DNA of 64,000 bases, from positions 5,998,492 to 6,062,491 of the forward strand of contig NC_060907.1 of assembly GCF_014805685.1 (NCBI RefSeq). Reading direction: 5' to 3'. Of the stretch, positions 24,098-36,821 are shown in pieces. The notes below the pieces were generated by a model. That model was not told the DNA's origin, made no database searches, and saw only the letters and a program-made list of their open reading frames with translations. Numbering within the stretch: the stretch's first letter is position 1; each line of letters starts with the position of its first letter. A program made the translations under genes and the position numbers. This DNA is from Silurus meridionalis. Lineage: Eukaryota; Chordata; Actinopteri; Siluriformes; Siluridae.

Positions 24098-25105
24098 GAA
24101 GGGAAAACCACATGCTCTAACTATATTGCATTGCTTGTGTGTTTTAATGGGAGCATTACCGACTGAAACCGCTAACCTCGACTTCTTGTTTCTGGACCCC
24201 TGCTTAGCTGGAGGCACCAAGAGAGAACGAGAGAAAGAAAAAGATGAAGAGAGAGAGAGAGGTTGCGTGTGTAGGAATAAAAAAAGGTCTCGTAAAAAAT
24301 GAAATGATTTTATTTCACCTCAGATTTTTATTGTGTTGAATGACATGTGTGTGTGTGGACTTATTTCCAGTGAATGCAGCACAAGCACTGAGTATCTGAA
24401 CACTCAATCTTTCTCTGCCCTCTTTCCCTCTTTTTCTCATTTTTCTTTAAGTCTCTCGCACTCTCGCTTTTCTTCCGTGAGATGTTTCCATACAGACGTG
24501 TTCTTCGTTCCATGTCAGTTCTGGTTGCTTCATCCGTTTTTTAGGGACGCTAGCGTCTTGTTTAATGACTGTTCAGACTCTGTGTCGGATTTTTGCAAGA
24601 GAACAAATGATCAGTGACGGTGAGATCTGGCACTTTGAGCTCGTCATCACTCGTAGAGATTTTTCTGTAACGTCAGTCAGAAGGTCATTCTCTCTGAGAC
24701 CGTTTTCTCGGCAACGTGTGAATTGGAGACATATGAACGTGGTTTACTGTTCAAATCAACGGTCAATTGATTAACCTACAGTTCCTAAGGTTTTTAGTAA
24801 CCCATGGTTTTTCCAAGGACTAATAAAAGTGCTTGAGGGAACATTGATAGAACATGATAAACGTAACCATTGCATCTACTGTAGCTGCCAGTCGTGTACA
24901 ATGTATGTATAAGTCGTTTAGCTACAGGCAGATCATCAGATCAGAGAAAACGAGGAATAATTATCACAGACCTTTTATTTTGTAAATCTACAATAATCTA
25001 CAATTTGATTGAATCTCTCTAATTGTAGATGTTATTCTTTATGTCTAGTCAGAAATGGTTAAGAAATGCTAGAGACACAGTTAAGTCGTAAAAAAAGGGA
25101 TCTAT
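24095..25105. other. Unique DNA, no gene recognised
   Basis: It follows a GT array (24055-24094). It has a GA-rich patch at 24215-24262 and no supported coding region. Confidence 0.6.
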
Positions 25106-25109
25106 ATGT

Positions 25110-25455
25110 ATAAGTGTGTTGTGACACCAGACTTTTTGACCCATGTGTTGTTTTCCAAAACTGTTACCACAAACCTGAAGGCAACAATTGTATTGGATGT
25201 CGTTGGGTGCATGAGCATTAAATTATCCCCTTCACCTGAACGAGGAGACCCAAACCAGTTCCAGCATGACAATGCCCATGTGCACAAAGCCAGCTCCATT
25301 AAGATCTGCTTAACAAAGATTGGAGTTTAAGATCTTCTGCTATAGAGCTCCAACCCTAACGAACATGAATGAATTGCTGACTGCCTCCTCACCTCACCTA
25401 CACCAGTACCCGACTTTACTAACACCCTTGTGGATGATTGAATCCACATATAAAT
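25110..25455 (+). mobile_element. Degenerate Tc1-derived element, family 2 copy 2
   Basis: The + strand translation contains NQFQHDNAHVHKASSIK, the second catalytic Asp block of Tc1 transposases, then a stop and remnants of the NP-E-H region. Only the C-terminal half of the transposase is represented, so this is a fossil. Confidence 0.8.
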
Positions 25456-27130
25456 ATATTTTTTAAATAAATTTGGAAGACTTAAAGTAAAAATGCATTG
25501 AAAGCTGTGTGGTTGTTTCTTTGGAGGATCCTTCAAAGGTTCTCTGCATAACCCTGTATATGGTATAAGGTGGTTTGTAGTAACTCTCTGACAAAGCCCT
25601 AAGGGACTCTCTTTTTTTTTCTAACAGTGAATAGGATGTGGTTTAGGACACACCCACAGTCATTTACTTCCATTTTCTTGTTCAAGTGCGACACAATTCA
25701 CTTCAGTGGAAGCACTGAAGAGGAGACACTGTAAAAACAGGAGAGAGTGAGCATTGTCAGAATGAATGGAACTGTAGTAAACCGTTTGTAAGCCTAACAA
25801 GCACATGACAGAAGAATTATTGTGTCATAAAATATAAGAGCCAATCACATTCTAGTATGCAAATGCAGGCTACGCAGTAGGGGAGGAAGGAGTGAAGGCA
25901 TGGAGGTTTCAACTCATTACAGATTCAAACAGTGTTGCCAGATTTGGATTTGATTCTATTTAAGATAAACGAATCCTGCATCAAAATTATTCCTTACACT
26001 TGTCGTAACCTGTGAAGCTTTTTCATGTGCGTCGACTTTTCCCAGAACCTGAGTTTCTATGATCTATAATATCAGTTTTGAGAGCGTGGTTTCTTTTCGT
26101 AATATGCCATAATATTTTTAGAGTCACACAAGTTTTTGGTTGACTCTCTAACAACCCTTTTGCCCATCAGAGAGTCAGTCCAGTTTTTTCCAGCCGTTAA
26201 TAACAGCTCTGCTAGCCGATAGAATGTTAAACTAGAGGCAAATGTAGCTTTTAATGGTTAGCTGAACAAAACACATGGGTTTCAGTGGTCCAAAAGATGT
26301 GGCTACATGGCCTGAGTCAGATTGGGAAAAAACAAAGTTTATAAAAAAAATGCTTTTTTTGCTAATTAAACACACGGTTCAGATTAGCCATAAAACTGTA
26401 GGCTAGTGCCAAAATATTAGCATGTTTCCACACAATGCTTTAAGTTGATTATTAGTAGTCTGGCCAAATGATTTTTGTCTCGCCAACTAGGTTATTAGGA
26501 CAACACCTTATTTAAAAGGTCACAAGAAAGGATTCAATCTGTACAGTGGGTTCTTTTGCCTGTTTTACATGTAATGAGGTTTAAAGAATGAATTTCATGT
26601 AGAAATTAATATTGAATGTATACAATGCTAACCTGGGGGATTTTTTAGCATTTAAACACGTGAATTTGTCACACATTTTAGCGAAATGAATTATAATTGT
26701 ATTCAAACTTACAGGCACTAAACTTATGAATTCAAAAATCAACTTTATAACCTCTTTATCCCTGTAAAGCTGCTTGGAGGCAATGCCTATTAAATTAAAT
26801 TAAATTGAATAAAGGAATTTCATCAAACTATATAATAGGAGTTTAAAAGTAATTTTTTTTTACATTTAAAAGCTGTTATTTGTGTTATTTTGTTTAAAGT
26901 GTTGCTTGAACACTGTTATTAGTTAAGAGGACGTTGCTCCTGCTGCCTGGGTGAAGTAAATTGCAATTATATTTAAATACGATTGGCAAGACTCTGTAAA
27001 CCCCCCAAACCCCAACACACACACACACACACACACACACACCCCTACTGCATAAAAGTGCAAATTGGATATGTTTCAGCGAGTGAGCTCGATTCAGATT
27101 TTCCATTTTAGAAAATATGAGAGTCTTGAA
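25456..27130. other. Unique intron-like DNA, little to report
   Basis: No coding signature. An (AC)n run lies at 27014-27042. The block ttggaggcaatgcctatta at 26775 resembles the tail of a dispersed fish repeat. Confidence 0.6.
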
Positions 27131-27134
27131 TTCT

Positions 27135-27590
27135 TATTTTCCTAAAAAGGTTGTAAGGTCCATCTACATGCTTCACCAACTGAAGGTACAAAAACGTATC
27201 ACTTCATTTAAAAGGTGTGTTTCCCACACTTGTGGGAAGATGCTCCATTAGATTTTATGGAGATTTATGCTCATTCATACACAAGGGTGTTAGTAAAGTT
27301 GTGTACTGACGAAAGGTGAGGTGAGGAGGCCTGTGGTGCAGTCGGTGTTAACATTCTTCCAAAAGATGTTCAGTTGTTCATGGTTTAGGTCAGAGATCTA
27401 TAGCAGGAAATCTTCTTCTCCAACCCTTGTAAAGCAGATCTTCCTGGAACTGTCATTGTGCACAGGGGGATTTTCATGCTGGAACAGTTTTGGGTCTCCC
27501 AGTTCAGAAGAGAAAAATGTAATTCTACCACATTCAAAAGGATCATATACAACTGTAAAATATGTTCTATGCTTTTGTCAACAGTCTCAT
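27135..27590 (-). mobile_element. Degenerate Tc1-derived element, family 2 copy 3
   Basis: This is the reverse orientation of copy 2. It contains acaagggtgttagtaaag, a short decayed stretch and a tcatgctggaacag block, the complement of the QHDNA region. There is no intact frame. Confidence 0.75.
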
Positions 27591-27664
27591 AAATAAAGGT
27601 ACTATAGTGTAACCCTAATATAAAAAAATAAAAAAAACAAGGAAAAAAAAATGTTAATTCAGAG

Positions 27665-27722
27665 TTAATATTCTGATCAGAATACTTTATTAATCCCACA
27701 GGATAATTGTTGGGTTGCTCAC
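27665..27722. repeat. Dispersed repeat end (gaatactttattaatcc)
   Basis: This diverged copy of the motif at 21715 reads atactttattaatcccacag, then gataattgttgg. Confidence 0.55.
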
Positions 27723-28086
27723 AGAAAAATTAAGGAATAAGGTAAAAAAATATATAAGAAATTTCCAATAAATATATACATATTAATTCATATATTAAGT
27801 ATAGATGTTGTACAATCAATGAACGTAAGGTGGTCCTAAAAGTCTAGTTATGTATACAAAGAAAAATAAATGGAAATGTTGAAATAAAATGTACCTCAAA
27901 TGATTTTTAAAGGCATATAATACTTACAGAAGTGTTGAAATTTGAGTGACAACCTGTTTGACCTTTTTATTTAAAGAGCTCATTCTTCCTCAATAAGCGC
28001 TTTATCCTGGTTAGGGTCACGAAGGATCCTGGGAAGACTGGGACTATGGTGGGACCCTGAATGGGATTCAAGTTGGTTACAGAGCA

Positions 28087-28089
<3 letters not shown>

Positions 28090-28126
<37 letters not shown>

Positions 28127-28795
28127 GTAAATTATGCTGAGTTCGAGGTATACTTGCAACTTGTCATTTCCCACTTACAACTAATTAACCAGTTTATGGA
28201 CTGACATCCATTCAACAAGGCCGCTCTCAGAACAACATTAACTCTTGACTTTTAGAATCTAGATTTAGATCAGTTCATATCCAGACTAAATCTATAACGC
28301 TGGCCTACTAATTCCTGTTTTGAGAAGCTAATCATCGATATGAGCGGCTAGCTTGTTACTTAGCTATGTGCTGTTGTTGTTTTGCTGTGCTGCAAATGTG
28401 TTGCCTGTAAGTGTAAAATGTGTACTATGTATGTGAAGGCAGATTTTTACGAGCTTCATGTGCACTGGCAGAACGTCCCGAGGTGGCAAATGATCTTTGA
28501 ATTTACAGCCGATAAGACGGCATGAATGTAGTGTTAGCGTTCATCTACGTACGGGGAAATGAAAGGAAACCAGAGACCCCAGAGGAAACCCACATGGACA
28601 TGGAGAAGAGATGTGAAACTGTGCTCAGGCTGGAGAAAAGCTATATCAAGAACTGTGAACGGCTTAAAATAAAATAAAAGTGTCCTAGATTGTTTTATTT
28701 AAGGCTGTGTGTTAGAGGAGGGGCTTCAGCAGGATCTCCTTCTGTCGGGGTTCTGATTTAAATGAGATAGGAGAGGAAATGAAGGATGGAAGAGG

Positions 28796-28844
<49 letters not shown>

Positions 28845-28890
28845 TGTGTGAGCACACATACATATATATGTGTATTTAGGTGAGCAAACA

Positions 28891-28941
<51 letters not shown>

Positions 28942-29053
28942 TTATATGTAAATGAGTGGAAATGCCTGTGTAGTCTGTCTGTAAGTTTGTGTAAGCATGT
29001 ACATGTGTGTATGAGTGTGTGTGTGTGTGAGTGTGAGTGAGTGAGTATATATT

Positions 29054-29116
<63 letters not shown>
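28090..29116. repeat. AC, GT and AT microsatellite cluster
   Basis: (AC)n at 28088-28124, (GT)n at 28798-28840, (AC)n at 28892-28940 and (AT)n at 29058-29116. The intervening 28125-28795 is unique sequence without a gene. Confidence 0.93.
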
Positions 29117-29118
<2 letters not shown>

Positions 29119-29752
29119 GTGTAACTGTACACGTATTCAGTACAGGACTTTCCTATCTTTTTACGAGCAGAACATAGTTAAAATCTGGGTTCCCTCACAG
29201 AGGTATGAAGTGGCAGCCCCCAATTTTTTATAGTCTCCGCCCCGCAATTTAAAAAAATACATATTTCTCCTTCAAAACATACACAACAGTGGCAGGGGTA
29301 TAGAAATGAGACAGTTAGCGCACTGTATAGTAGAGTCACTGTGGCTTCTTACTCCATACCGGAAATAAGATTTGTTTCGCACATGCATAAAAATGCTAAA
29401 GAAATCATTAGCTAAGGATTCAAAATCAACGATTTTTCCTTTTTTTTTTTTTTTTAGCTTTTTATTTCACTGCACGTTGTATCCTGCATATAACCATGTT
29501 TGTGACAAATACAAAATAGTAAATCTTCCAATCTTGCTCTAGCTTTAGCCGCTTGCCAACTCCGGGTTAGCGGCTAATGCTGGTGGTATTGTATCTTTAG
29601 TGTTTTATGTCCAGCTTCTAAGAATTTCTCTTAAAAGGAGAAAATCCTGACAGTTCCACATAGCGAGGGAGTAAATGAATAAAGGATGGAAGAAATAAAA
29701 TAAGTAGAACAGTTAAATAGATTTGATCTTTAGAAAAAGTAAATATTAAATG

Positions 29753-29753
<1 letters not shown>

Positions 29754-29783
<30 letters not shown>

Positions 29784-30083
29784 ACAAATGTAAACTATTT
29801 AATTAAAATTTTTTCCATTTATAACATTTTATTAAAAAATTTTCATTTGTGCCAATTTAACTGATTACTCAATTTAATTAACATAATAAAGAAATGTATT
29901 GCATTCATTCGATTGATTCTATATTTTTAATAAAATATAAAATATTATTGTATATATTATTTACCCAAGCAAACATTTTATTTGAAATCATTTTAAGAAT
30001 GTAAATTGTTTAAATGTTGATTATCACAAATATTAATAATAAAATGCGTGAATAAAAAATGACAAGCAATTTTGTTTTAAGCG

Positions 30084-30116
<33 letters not shown>

Positions 30117-30184
30117 TTAGAAAGAGGGAGAGAGTGGAAATGTGAGTCTGTCCGCGTGTATGAGTGTGTGAGCATGTGCGTATT

Positions 30185-30225
<41 letters not shown>

Positions 30226-30261
30226 CCATGCAGACGTATGTATATATGTATGTGGGTGAAA

Positions 30262-30299
<38 letters not shown>

Positions 30300-30345
30300 C
30301 TGCGCGCGCTTATTTTTCTTCTTCTTCTTCTTCTTCTTCTTCTTT
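29754..30345. repeat. nfix: AC, GT and CTT microsatellites before exon 1
   Basis: (AC)n at 29754-29780 and 30087-30112, (GT)n at 30190-30218 and 30267-30298, and CTT repeats at 30315-30345. The stretch 29117-29750 holds nothing recognised. Confidence 0.92.
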
Positions 30346-30399
30346 TTCTTCCTTGCCAGAAGTTTGAGCTTTCACTTTCTGGCTCCTAGGCGGGGTTTG

Positions 30400-30799
30400 T
30401 TGTAGGAGTGAGGAGGAGGAGGAGGAGGAGGAGGAGAGGAGGGGAGGAGGAGGGGGGTGGGGGGCGGGGCACGAGCGCGAGTTATTGCTATGCGACCCGA
30501 CTCTGCGAACTTCCATTCAGATCTGTAAACGCTCCTCCAATGTTTAATTCTGAAGTAGCTATGTACTCTCCGTACTGCCTGACACAGGTAATGCCAATGC
30601 CATTATCATCATTATTCTTCTAATCATCATCTTCATCATCATCATCTTATAGTGAGATGGAAGTTTTGCTTTTGCGCATGTGCACTGTCTGATTTTGGTT
30701 ATTATTAATTTTTTTGCATTGCATTGTTACAACTTTTGCTGTCGGTCTCGTGCTGTTGCTCCTTTTTAAAAAAATGTTTTTGGGGTAATGTGTGTGCGC

Positions 30800-30833
<34 letters not shown>

Positions 30834-31054
30834 CGGGGGGCTGTTTGCTCTTCCTTTTTTTTTTTTTTTTTTAAATACTCTTCCGTGCTCCTCTTCCCCT
30901 CCCCGTGCGCGCGCGCTCTCCCGGTTTCTCTCTTCCTCCAGCGCGCGCGCGCACGCGCGCCCCTCTCAAAACCCCCCTCGTGCGTGGCATCTTTCCAGCG
31001 CGCGGATCTCGCTTCGTCTCGGTGCACATGGGGTTCTTTTTGGAGAAAATGGCG

Positions 31055-31091
<37 letters not shown>

Positions 31092-31320
31092 GTACACGCA
31101 CTCGCACGCACACGCTCAAATCGACGGCTGCATGCGTACGCGTACGCGCGCACACGGGAACGCGGTCGCCAAACTCCGCAGACTTTCACCGCATATGCGC
31201 TGTATCATAATTATGTCCAAAAAAAAAAAACCCATACAATAAAAATTTATTAAAATGTCAGAACTTCCCGACTGCACGCTCGCTCGCTCGCTCGTGCGCC
31301 TCCCGCTCCGACGTGTGAAG
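30400..31320 (+). promoter_or_regulatory. nfix: CpG/GC-rich region around nfix exon 1
   Basis: A GGA-rich stretch with a GC box at 30461-30470 lies about 90 bp before the exon 1 ATG. CpG-dense sequence extends into the intron, strongest at 30900-31160 and 31270-31315. No TATA box is seen at a useful distance. This fits a broad CpG-island promoter for the MYSPYCLTQ isoform. Confidence 0.6.
30561..30587 (+). CDS. nfix: nfix first coding exon (MYSPYCLTQ)
   Basis: This short exon supplies the N-terminus of nuclear factor I/X, a nuclear transcription factor that binds TTGGC(N5)GCCAA sites as a dimer and controls neural and muscle gene programmes. The 27 bases read MYSPYCLTQ, the N-terminus I know for vertebrate NFIX; NFIA has MYSPLCLTQ and NFIB MMYSPICLTQ. 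A donor (gtaatg) follows at 30588, leaving phase 0, and the matching phase-0 acceptor is 30.8 kb away at 61378. The ATG has G at -3, a moderate context. A GC box (ggggcggggc) lies at 30461-30470, and the surroundings to 31.3 kb are CpG-rich, which fits a promoter. The frame stays open upstream: an in-frame ATG at 30540 would add MFNSEVA. I chose 30561 because it gives the canonical family start. Confidence 0.93.
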
Positions 31321-32322
31321 TCGTTTTTGGGATTTTGCTGTTCCCATTCATTGTGATCATTTGCGTGCATTTGCTGCTTTCGTTCTTTTTCCCTCCACTG
31401 CTCTGCAAGTTTTTCATTCTGCATACTTTTTTTTAATCAAACCCAAAACCTGACTGAGAGACAGAATGAACAGCTGTCAGCATGCACGAGTCTTTTTTTT
31501 TTCTTTCTTTCCTCTTTTTCTTTTCTTTTTTTTTTTTACACCCGGCTTATCGCAGCTGATAAGGCAAACTGCAGAAAGGTCCAACGGTTTCACTGATCTG
31601 AACTCTTTATTTTTAATACTCCCAGTGCACCTGCATGATCCACAACATGCAGCTGCTGCTGCTGGTATTGTTATTGATGACATTTTGGCATCAGGATGAA
31701 GATCATTTACTTGTTCACATTTATTTATTTTGCCTTATTTCGAATCATGTAAGGACCTGACGTGTCAAATGTGTTTGTAGTTTTTTTTAATGCATGGCAT
31801 TACCCCCAGACCCCCAGTTTTCTGTGCACGTGTATAGAACAGAAATAAGCTGTATATCGCAAAGCTGATTTAGTTTTTTATTTATCTATGCATTTATCAA
31901 TCTATTTATTTTCCTATGTATTTATGTTCATCCCAGCCGAAAGCTTTTACACAATTGAACAAATGAATAAGCATGAAGATCCTACATTATTGCTCGTGCT
32001 CGGGGTTTGTTTCCGAAAGTGCAGCATGCAACAAACTCGTGCATGTAGGAGATGCACATTTACTCACCAGAGAATGAAAAAAATCCCCAATCTGAGGGTT
32101 TTCTATTTTATGGAAAATGATTTCAATCTATTGATGTGGGGATGTGATGAAGTGTGGATGAAGATGTACAGTCGTTTCTATCCTTGAGAAGTGCACAGTG
32201 TTGAAAATGTATACAAAATATATACAACATATAATGAAATCATTTTATATATATATATATAATTATAATTATTTAGTGCAATTTTAAAGGAGGTATTTTC
32301 TGAAGTTTCATCTCTCATGTAT

Positions 32323-32357
<35 letters not shown>

Positions 32358-32474
32358 TTCAAAATCTAATGCAGGATTATATGAGGCCTAGTCCTTAATT
32401 TAGGCTCAAATGCAAATATGCACAATTGCAGGCATTTTGAATTTTCATTATTAATTTGTACTTTTACAATCTTA

Positions 32475-32476
32475 TC

Positions 32477-32544
<68 letters not shown>

Positions 32545-32559
32545 TATTGAACTTGGGTT

Positions 32560-32618
<59 letters not shown>
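32475..32618. repeat. (CTAT)n followed by (GT)n
   Basis: CTAT tetramers at 32475-32543 and GT dinucleotides at 32562-32618. Confidence 0.95.
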
Positions 32619-32619
<1 letters not shown>

Positions 32620-33328
32620 GAGCGGCTTCCGACTGCGGCATTAATTCATTAATTTCTTTATTTGTGTTTATTTTCTTTATCCGACTATTTATCGCTATTT
32701 CACTGTTTAAAGTTTATCCTGGACTCTAGTTTGATCTTCAGTCAGGCTTTAATCTTTTTAAAATAATGCCAAGTTTTATTTTTATTTTCATTGTGGTTAT
32801 ATATTGGTTATATTTATTTAACCGCGCGCTAATAATTATTTTTTTTATTTGTTTTTTTTTTATTTTATTTACTTTGATCCTTCCGTTATTTCAGTTTTTT
32901 TGGCCTCAGGGTTTTTGGCAGAGGGTTTTTTCTCCTGCAGGCCTGATTCTGGAGGCGACAGGTCATAAATGAAAATATGATTATTTATATTTATTATAAA
33001 TAAACAGACTGCATGCTCTGTTTGGTGTTTAGTGTCTAATTGCTTTTCTTGTTAAGTATTATTAAAACAAAAACAAAAAAACGATTGAACATATAGCAAC
33101 ACCTGTCACCAGCCTGGTGATCTGATCTGATCTGAAATCCATATTTGAATCCGATTTATTAGGTGAAATATTATTTTTCTTGCTGTTTCGGGGTGAAGAA
33201 AGCAGGCGTTTTTCTCTTCAGGCCTGTAAAAGACCTGCACTTCTGCTGAAATGTTTGCTCGCGCAATTTTTAGTTCTCCTCCCTCGCGCTGGCCCGTCAG
33301 GTTCTCGAGAAGGCATCTGATGGATTGT

Positions 33329-33578
33329 ACACACACACACACACACACACACACGTAACGTCGCCCAAGGTGCTCGGGTAATCAGCGTAATTAGCCTTCT
33401 GCTCACCACATTGCACGTCCTGTAAATACTCCACCAGAATAAGCGGCAACACATGTGAGGTGCGCGAGCCCGCACGCGGCCGGACCATATATATATATAT
33501 ATACATTTAACGTTAGACTGAATATGTATTGCATCTATTATATGTATTGCAGGTCCTCTGTTGCCTCGTAACCCCCCT

Positions 33579-33625
<47 letters not shown>

Positions 33626-33807
33626 TCGCACACATTTAATTAACATTAATTGGCGCGCGCGCGACGCACACGGGAGCGCGCGCTCGGCGTGTTACGCGTT
33701 TACGCGCAATTTGATGAGAGTACAAGTAGCTTTCCAGACTCCACTTCTTAGTATGCAAGTGCACAGGCTCGAAGTTTTGGGATTTGGAGAGGAGCCAGGG
33801 ACGGAGT

Positions 33808-33850
<43 letters not shown>
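33329..33850. repeat. AC and CT arrays around a CpG patch
   Basis: (AC)n at 33329-33354 and 33582-33620, and (CT)n at 33810-33848. Between them, 33440-33490 and 33650-33715 are rich in CG, including ggcgcgcgcgcgacgc. Confidence 0.9.
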
Positions 33851-33851
<1 letters not shown>

Positions 33852-34374
33852 CGCTTTGTAAATGAATGGCGTCTTTGTGTTCGGTGGTCGCGGCAGGTTC
33901 AGCTCAGTCCAGGCCACGTTTACGCGCTTAGTGGTTTGCAGCCGAGCCACGAGTCCTGCAGCTTCAGTGCAGTGCAGTGCAACACACCGAGTTCTGAAAC
34001 CTGATCCAGGCATGAAGATGATCAGAAAAGTGTTCTGCATGCATCTGCTTCTCAAAGTGAACGACTCGGTTTGTAACCCGGAGCAGTGCTGGGAGAGAGG
34101 ATTCTTGCGAGGTAGCTTGGGCATGCGCAAAAACAACATAAACAACAGCAAAAAAGAAGTTGCAGGGTGACGTCACAGATTTGCATGATCGTTGACGATC
34201 GTAATAATTATTTGCATTTTTTTTCTAATGAACAACTCGTAATAGCTATAGAATTTGTATATTGTAGAATTAAGAGGTTTTTATTCATGAGACCACAAGT
34301 ATGTAAAAAAAAATTATAATAATACAAATGTGATAACTCCCTTTTACACAATTCACATCAATTGGTCTTTCTGA

Positions 34375-34830
34375 ACAATGGTGATCAGTGATTGGTCAGT
34401 GTTTGATTAATAGGAATTATGTTGATCAGTGATTGGGTGTTGGGAACAGTGTTGATCAGTGGTTGGTTGATAGGAATTATTGCGATCAGTGATTGGTTGA
34501 TTGGAAAAATGGTGATCAGTAATTGGGTTTATGGCAACAGTTTTGGCCAGTGATTGGTTGAAAGGAATAATAGTGATCTGTGATTGGTCAATCAGAACAA
34601 AAGTGGTCACTAGTTGGTTAATAGGAATAATGGTGATCAGTGATTGGTTGTTGTGATCAGTGATGGTTGGTAGGAACAATGGTGAACAGGGATTAGTCGA
34701 AGAGAACAGTGGCGACCAATGGTGGTCAGTGATTGGGTGATGAGAACAGTAGTGAGCAGTGATTAATAGAGCTGAACAGGAGTGATCAGTGATTGGTCAA
34801 TGGGAACAATAGTAATCACTGAGATTAGTG
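34375..34830. repeat. Degenerate minisatellite carrying ATTGG motifs
   Basis: About 12 imperfect units of roughly 35-40 bp, built on gtgatcagtgattggttga and ggaataat. Nearly every unit has gattgg, an inverted CCAAT box. The opposite-strand frame with recurring ITD/NQ peptides is a product of the repeat. Confidence 0.88.
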
Positions 34831-35059
34831 AACCATGCAATACACTCACAAAAAATTTGCACAGGTAGTCATCCGATTCGTTGCATACCAAAATGAATTT
34901 AACTCCAGTGACTAGTCTCTAAAATGACAAAAACTGGCACACGAAGGAGTTACAAACGCTTACCCCACCTTGACCCTTATCTGATATCATGTAAACATTG
35001 AAAATGTTTAGTAGTAAAGGGAATTTTCCAAAAAACACATAATCTGAACAACAAAAATG

Positions 35060-35825
35060 CCGAACAGGAGTGGTGGACGAAGTACACAAACCATGAGGAA
35101 AAGTAGAAATACGCTTAGCAAATTATTACTGGTAAAAGTAAAAGTGTCACTTTAAACCTTCACTTGAGTAAAAGAACAAAAGTTTTTGCCTTAAAATGTA
35201 CTCAAGTATCCAAAATACTATGATTTATTATAACTATAATGTTTCTATTATCATTATATTATCATTTTAAGACTCTTTACTTAATCAACTCAGTTAATGT
35301 GAAAAGACTCGAATGTGACTCTCAGCACACTGATCTATTAATAGACTAATATTAATAAATCAAAAAATTATATCTATTATAATTATTATGAGCCCCCAAA
35401 CCTTCTTTTCAACTACTTAAACCTAAATAAAAAATTGCGCAAATGAGGTCACGTGTGTTGTGGCGAGTTCGAGTCTGGAGTTTCTTCCATCATTTATTCC
35501 TCACTAAATGTTCTGCATGATGTTGAACTGATGCTGAACTGCATGTTGGTGATCAGTAGATACACCAAGCGCCAGTCAGAACAAGTTTAAAACAGAGGGA
35601 GCGCTCGAACCTGATTGTTGGATTGCTGCGTGTTTGACCTGTTAATTTTTTATCATAAATAAAAAATGATTTTGCTAAATGTAGTTGAGTAAAAAGTAAG
35701 AAATTTGACTTTGAAATGAAGTGAAGTTACAGTTAAAGTCTCCCCAAATGAAAATACTGTAGTAAAGTACAAATACGCAAAATAGCTACTTAAATACAAT
35801 TACTTCTTCACTGTCCACCACTGGA
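35060..35825. mobile_element. Non-autonomous DNA transposon (MITE-like), copy 1
   Basis: The left end agtggtggacgaagtacac is echoed inverted at the right end by tcactgtccaccact. No coding sequence is present. Internal blocks (taatcaactcagttaatgtg, gttgaactgatgctgaac, agtagatacaccaagcgcc) recur in the element at 50037. The ends resemble short hAT-type MITEs of fish; the superfamily is an inference. Confidence 0.75.
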
Positions 35826-36821
35826 AAAGGGACATTTTTACATTCAGTAAAAAGTTATGTTCCTTTTATTCAAAACATCACAGATGCTGAATTAAGTGTC
35901 TTGCACAAGACACTTACAGTATAAACACTGTATAGTGTGTAGTAGAACATCGTTATGTGACTTCAAAACACTGCTTGGACGGTCAAAGTGGGAAAAACTC
36001 TAAATCAGTTTAGTCATGGTCTGGCTGTTATATGTCAGTGTACTGTCATTGTATTTCTTCTTTATTTTGGAAAAAATATCCATGGAACGTTTATGAAACA
36101 TATAATATTTCTCAATCTTTTTATAATCTTTAATCTAAGACCAATTAATTAAAACCAAATACAATAAATAGTTCACATTCACAAATGATATAACGTTAAA
36201 AAAAACTATATTCCAAAAAAAATTTACTAAATGACAAAAGAATAAATCATATGTATAGAGTTTAGTGTCAGATCGACACACTATTTGTGTTAATGTTCAT
36301 TTTAAAAATTAGCATCATAAAGTTAACGCTAAAGTAATCACTTAAGAGTATTTAATAATAAAGAGAATTCATCAATTAGAATGGATTTTTCATTCCCGAC
36401 TCGCAGCAGTCATTCCAGCTCATACATCATTACAATTCCCCCAGATCTAATTTCATAGCGAGTTCTGCCTCCGATCGCGCTCCGTGTTTCTGACGGCGAA
36501 GATTTTAAGCCGAAGGAATTACAGTAACGCCGTCGAATCCTGTTCCGAGGAACAAACCCCGTGCCAAACCAGCGTTCGAGTGCCTTATTTGTTTAAATCA
36601 CAGCTGCGCTCTCGTACGGTTCAGATGTTTCCGTGTGATGATTTCATTTCTCATTAATCATTAGATAAGCCTCTGTTGGCTCATTCACGCTTGAGCAGCG
36701 GATGACCGAAGACTGATGTACTTTCCGCTACAGGTTTCAAAAAATGGGGTTTGGAAAAACAAAACAAAAATGACTCCAAATCAAATCAGAAAGACCTGAG
36801 AAGAATTTCAAGCAAAATTTA

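Noticed and set aside
34407..34679. Minus-strand frame with repeated ITD and NQ peptides
   Set aside because: The periodicity follows the degenerate minisatellite; there is no start context, splice site or family match.
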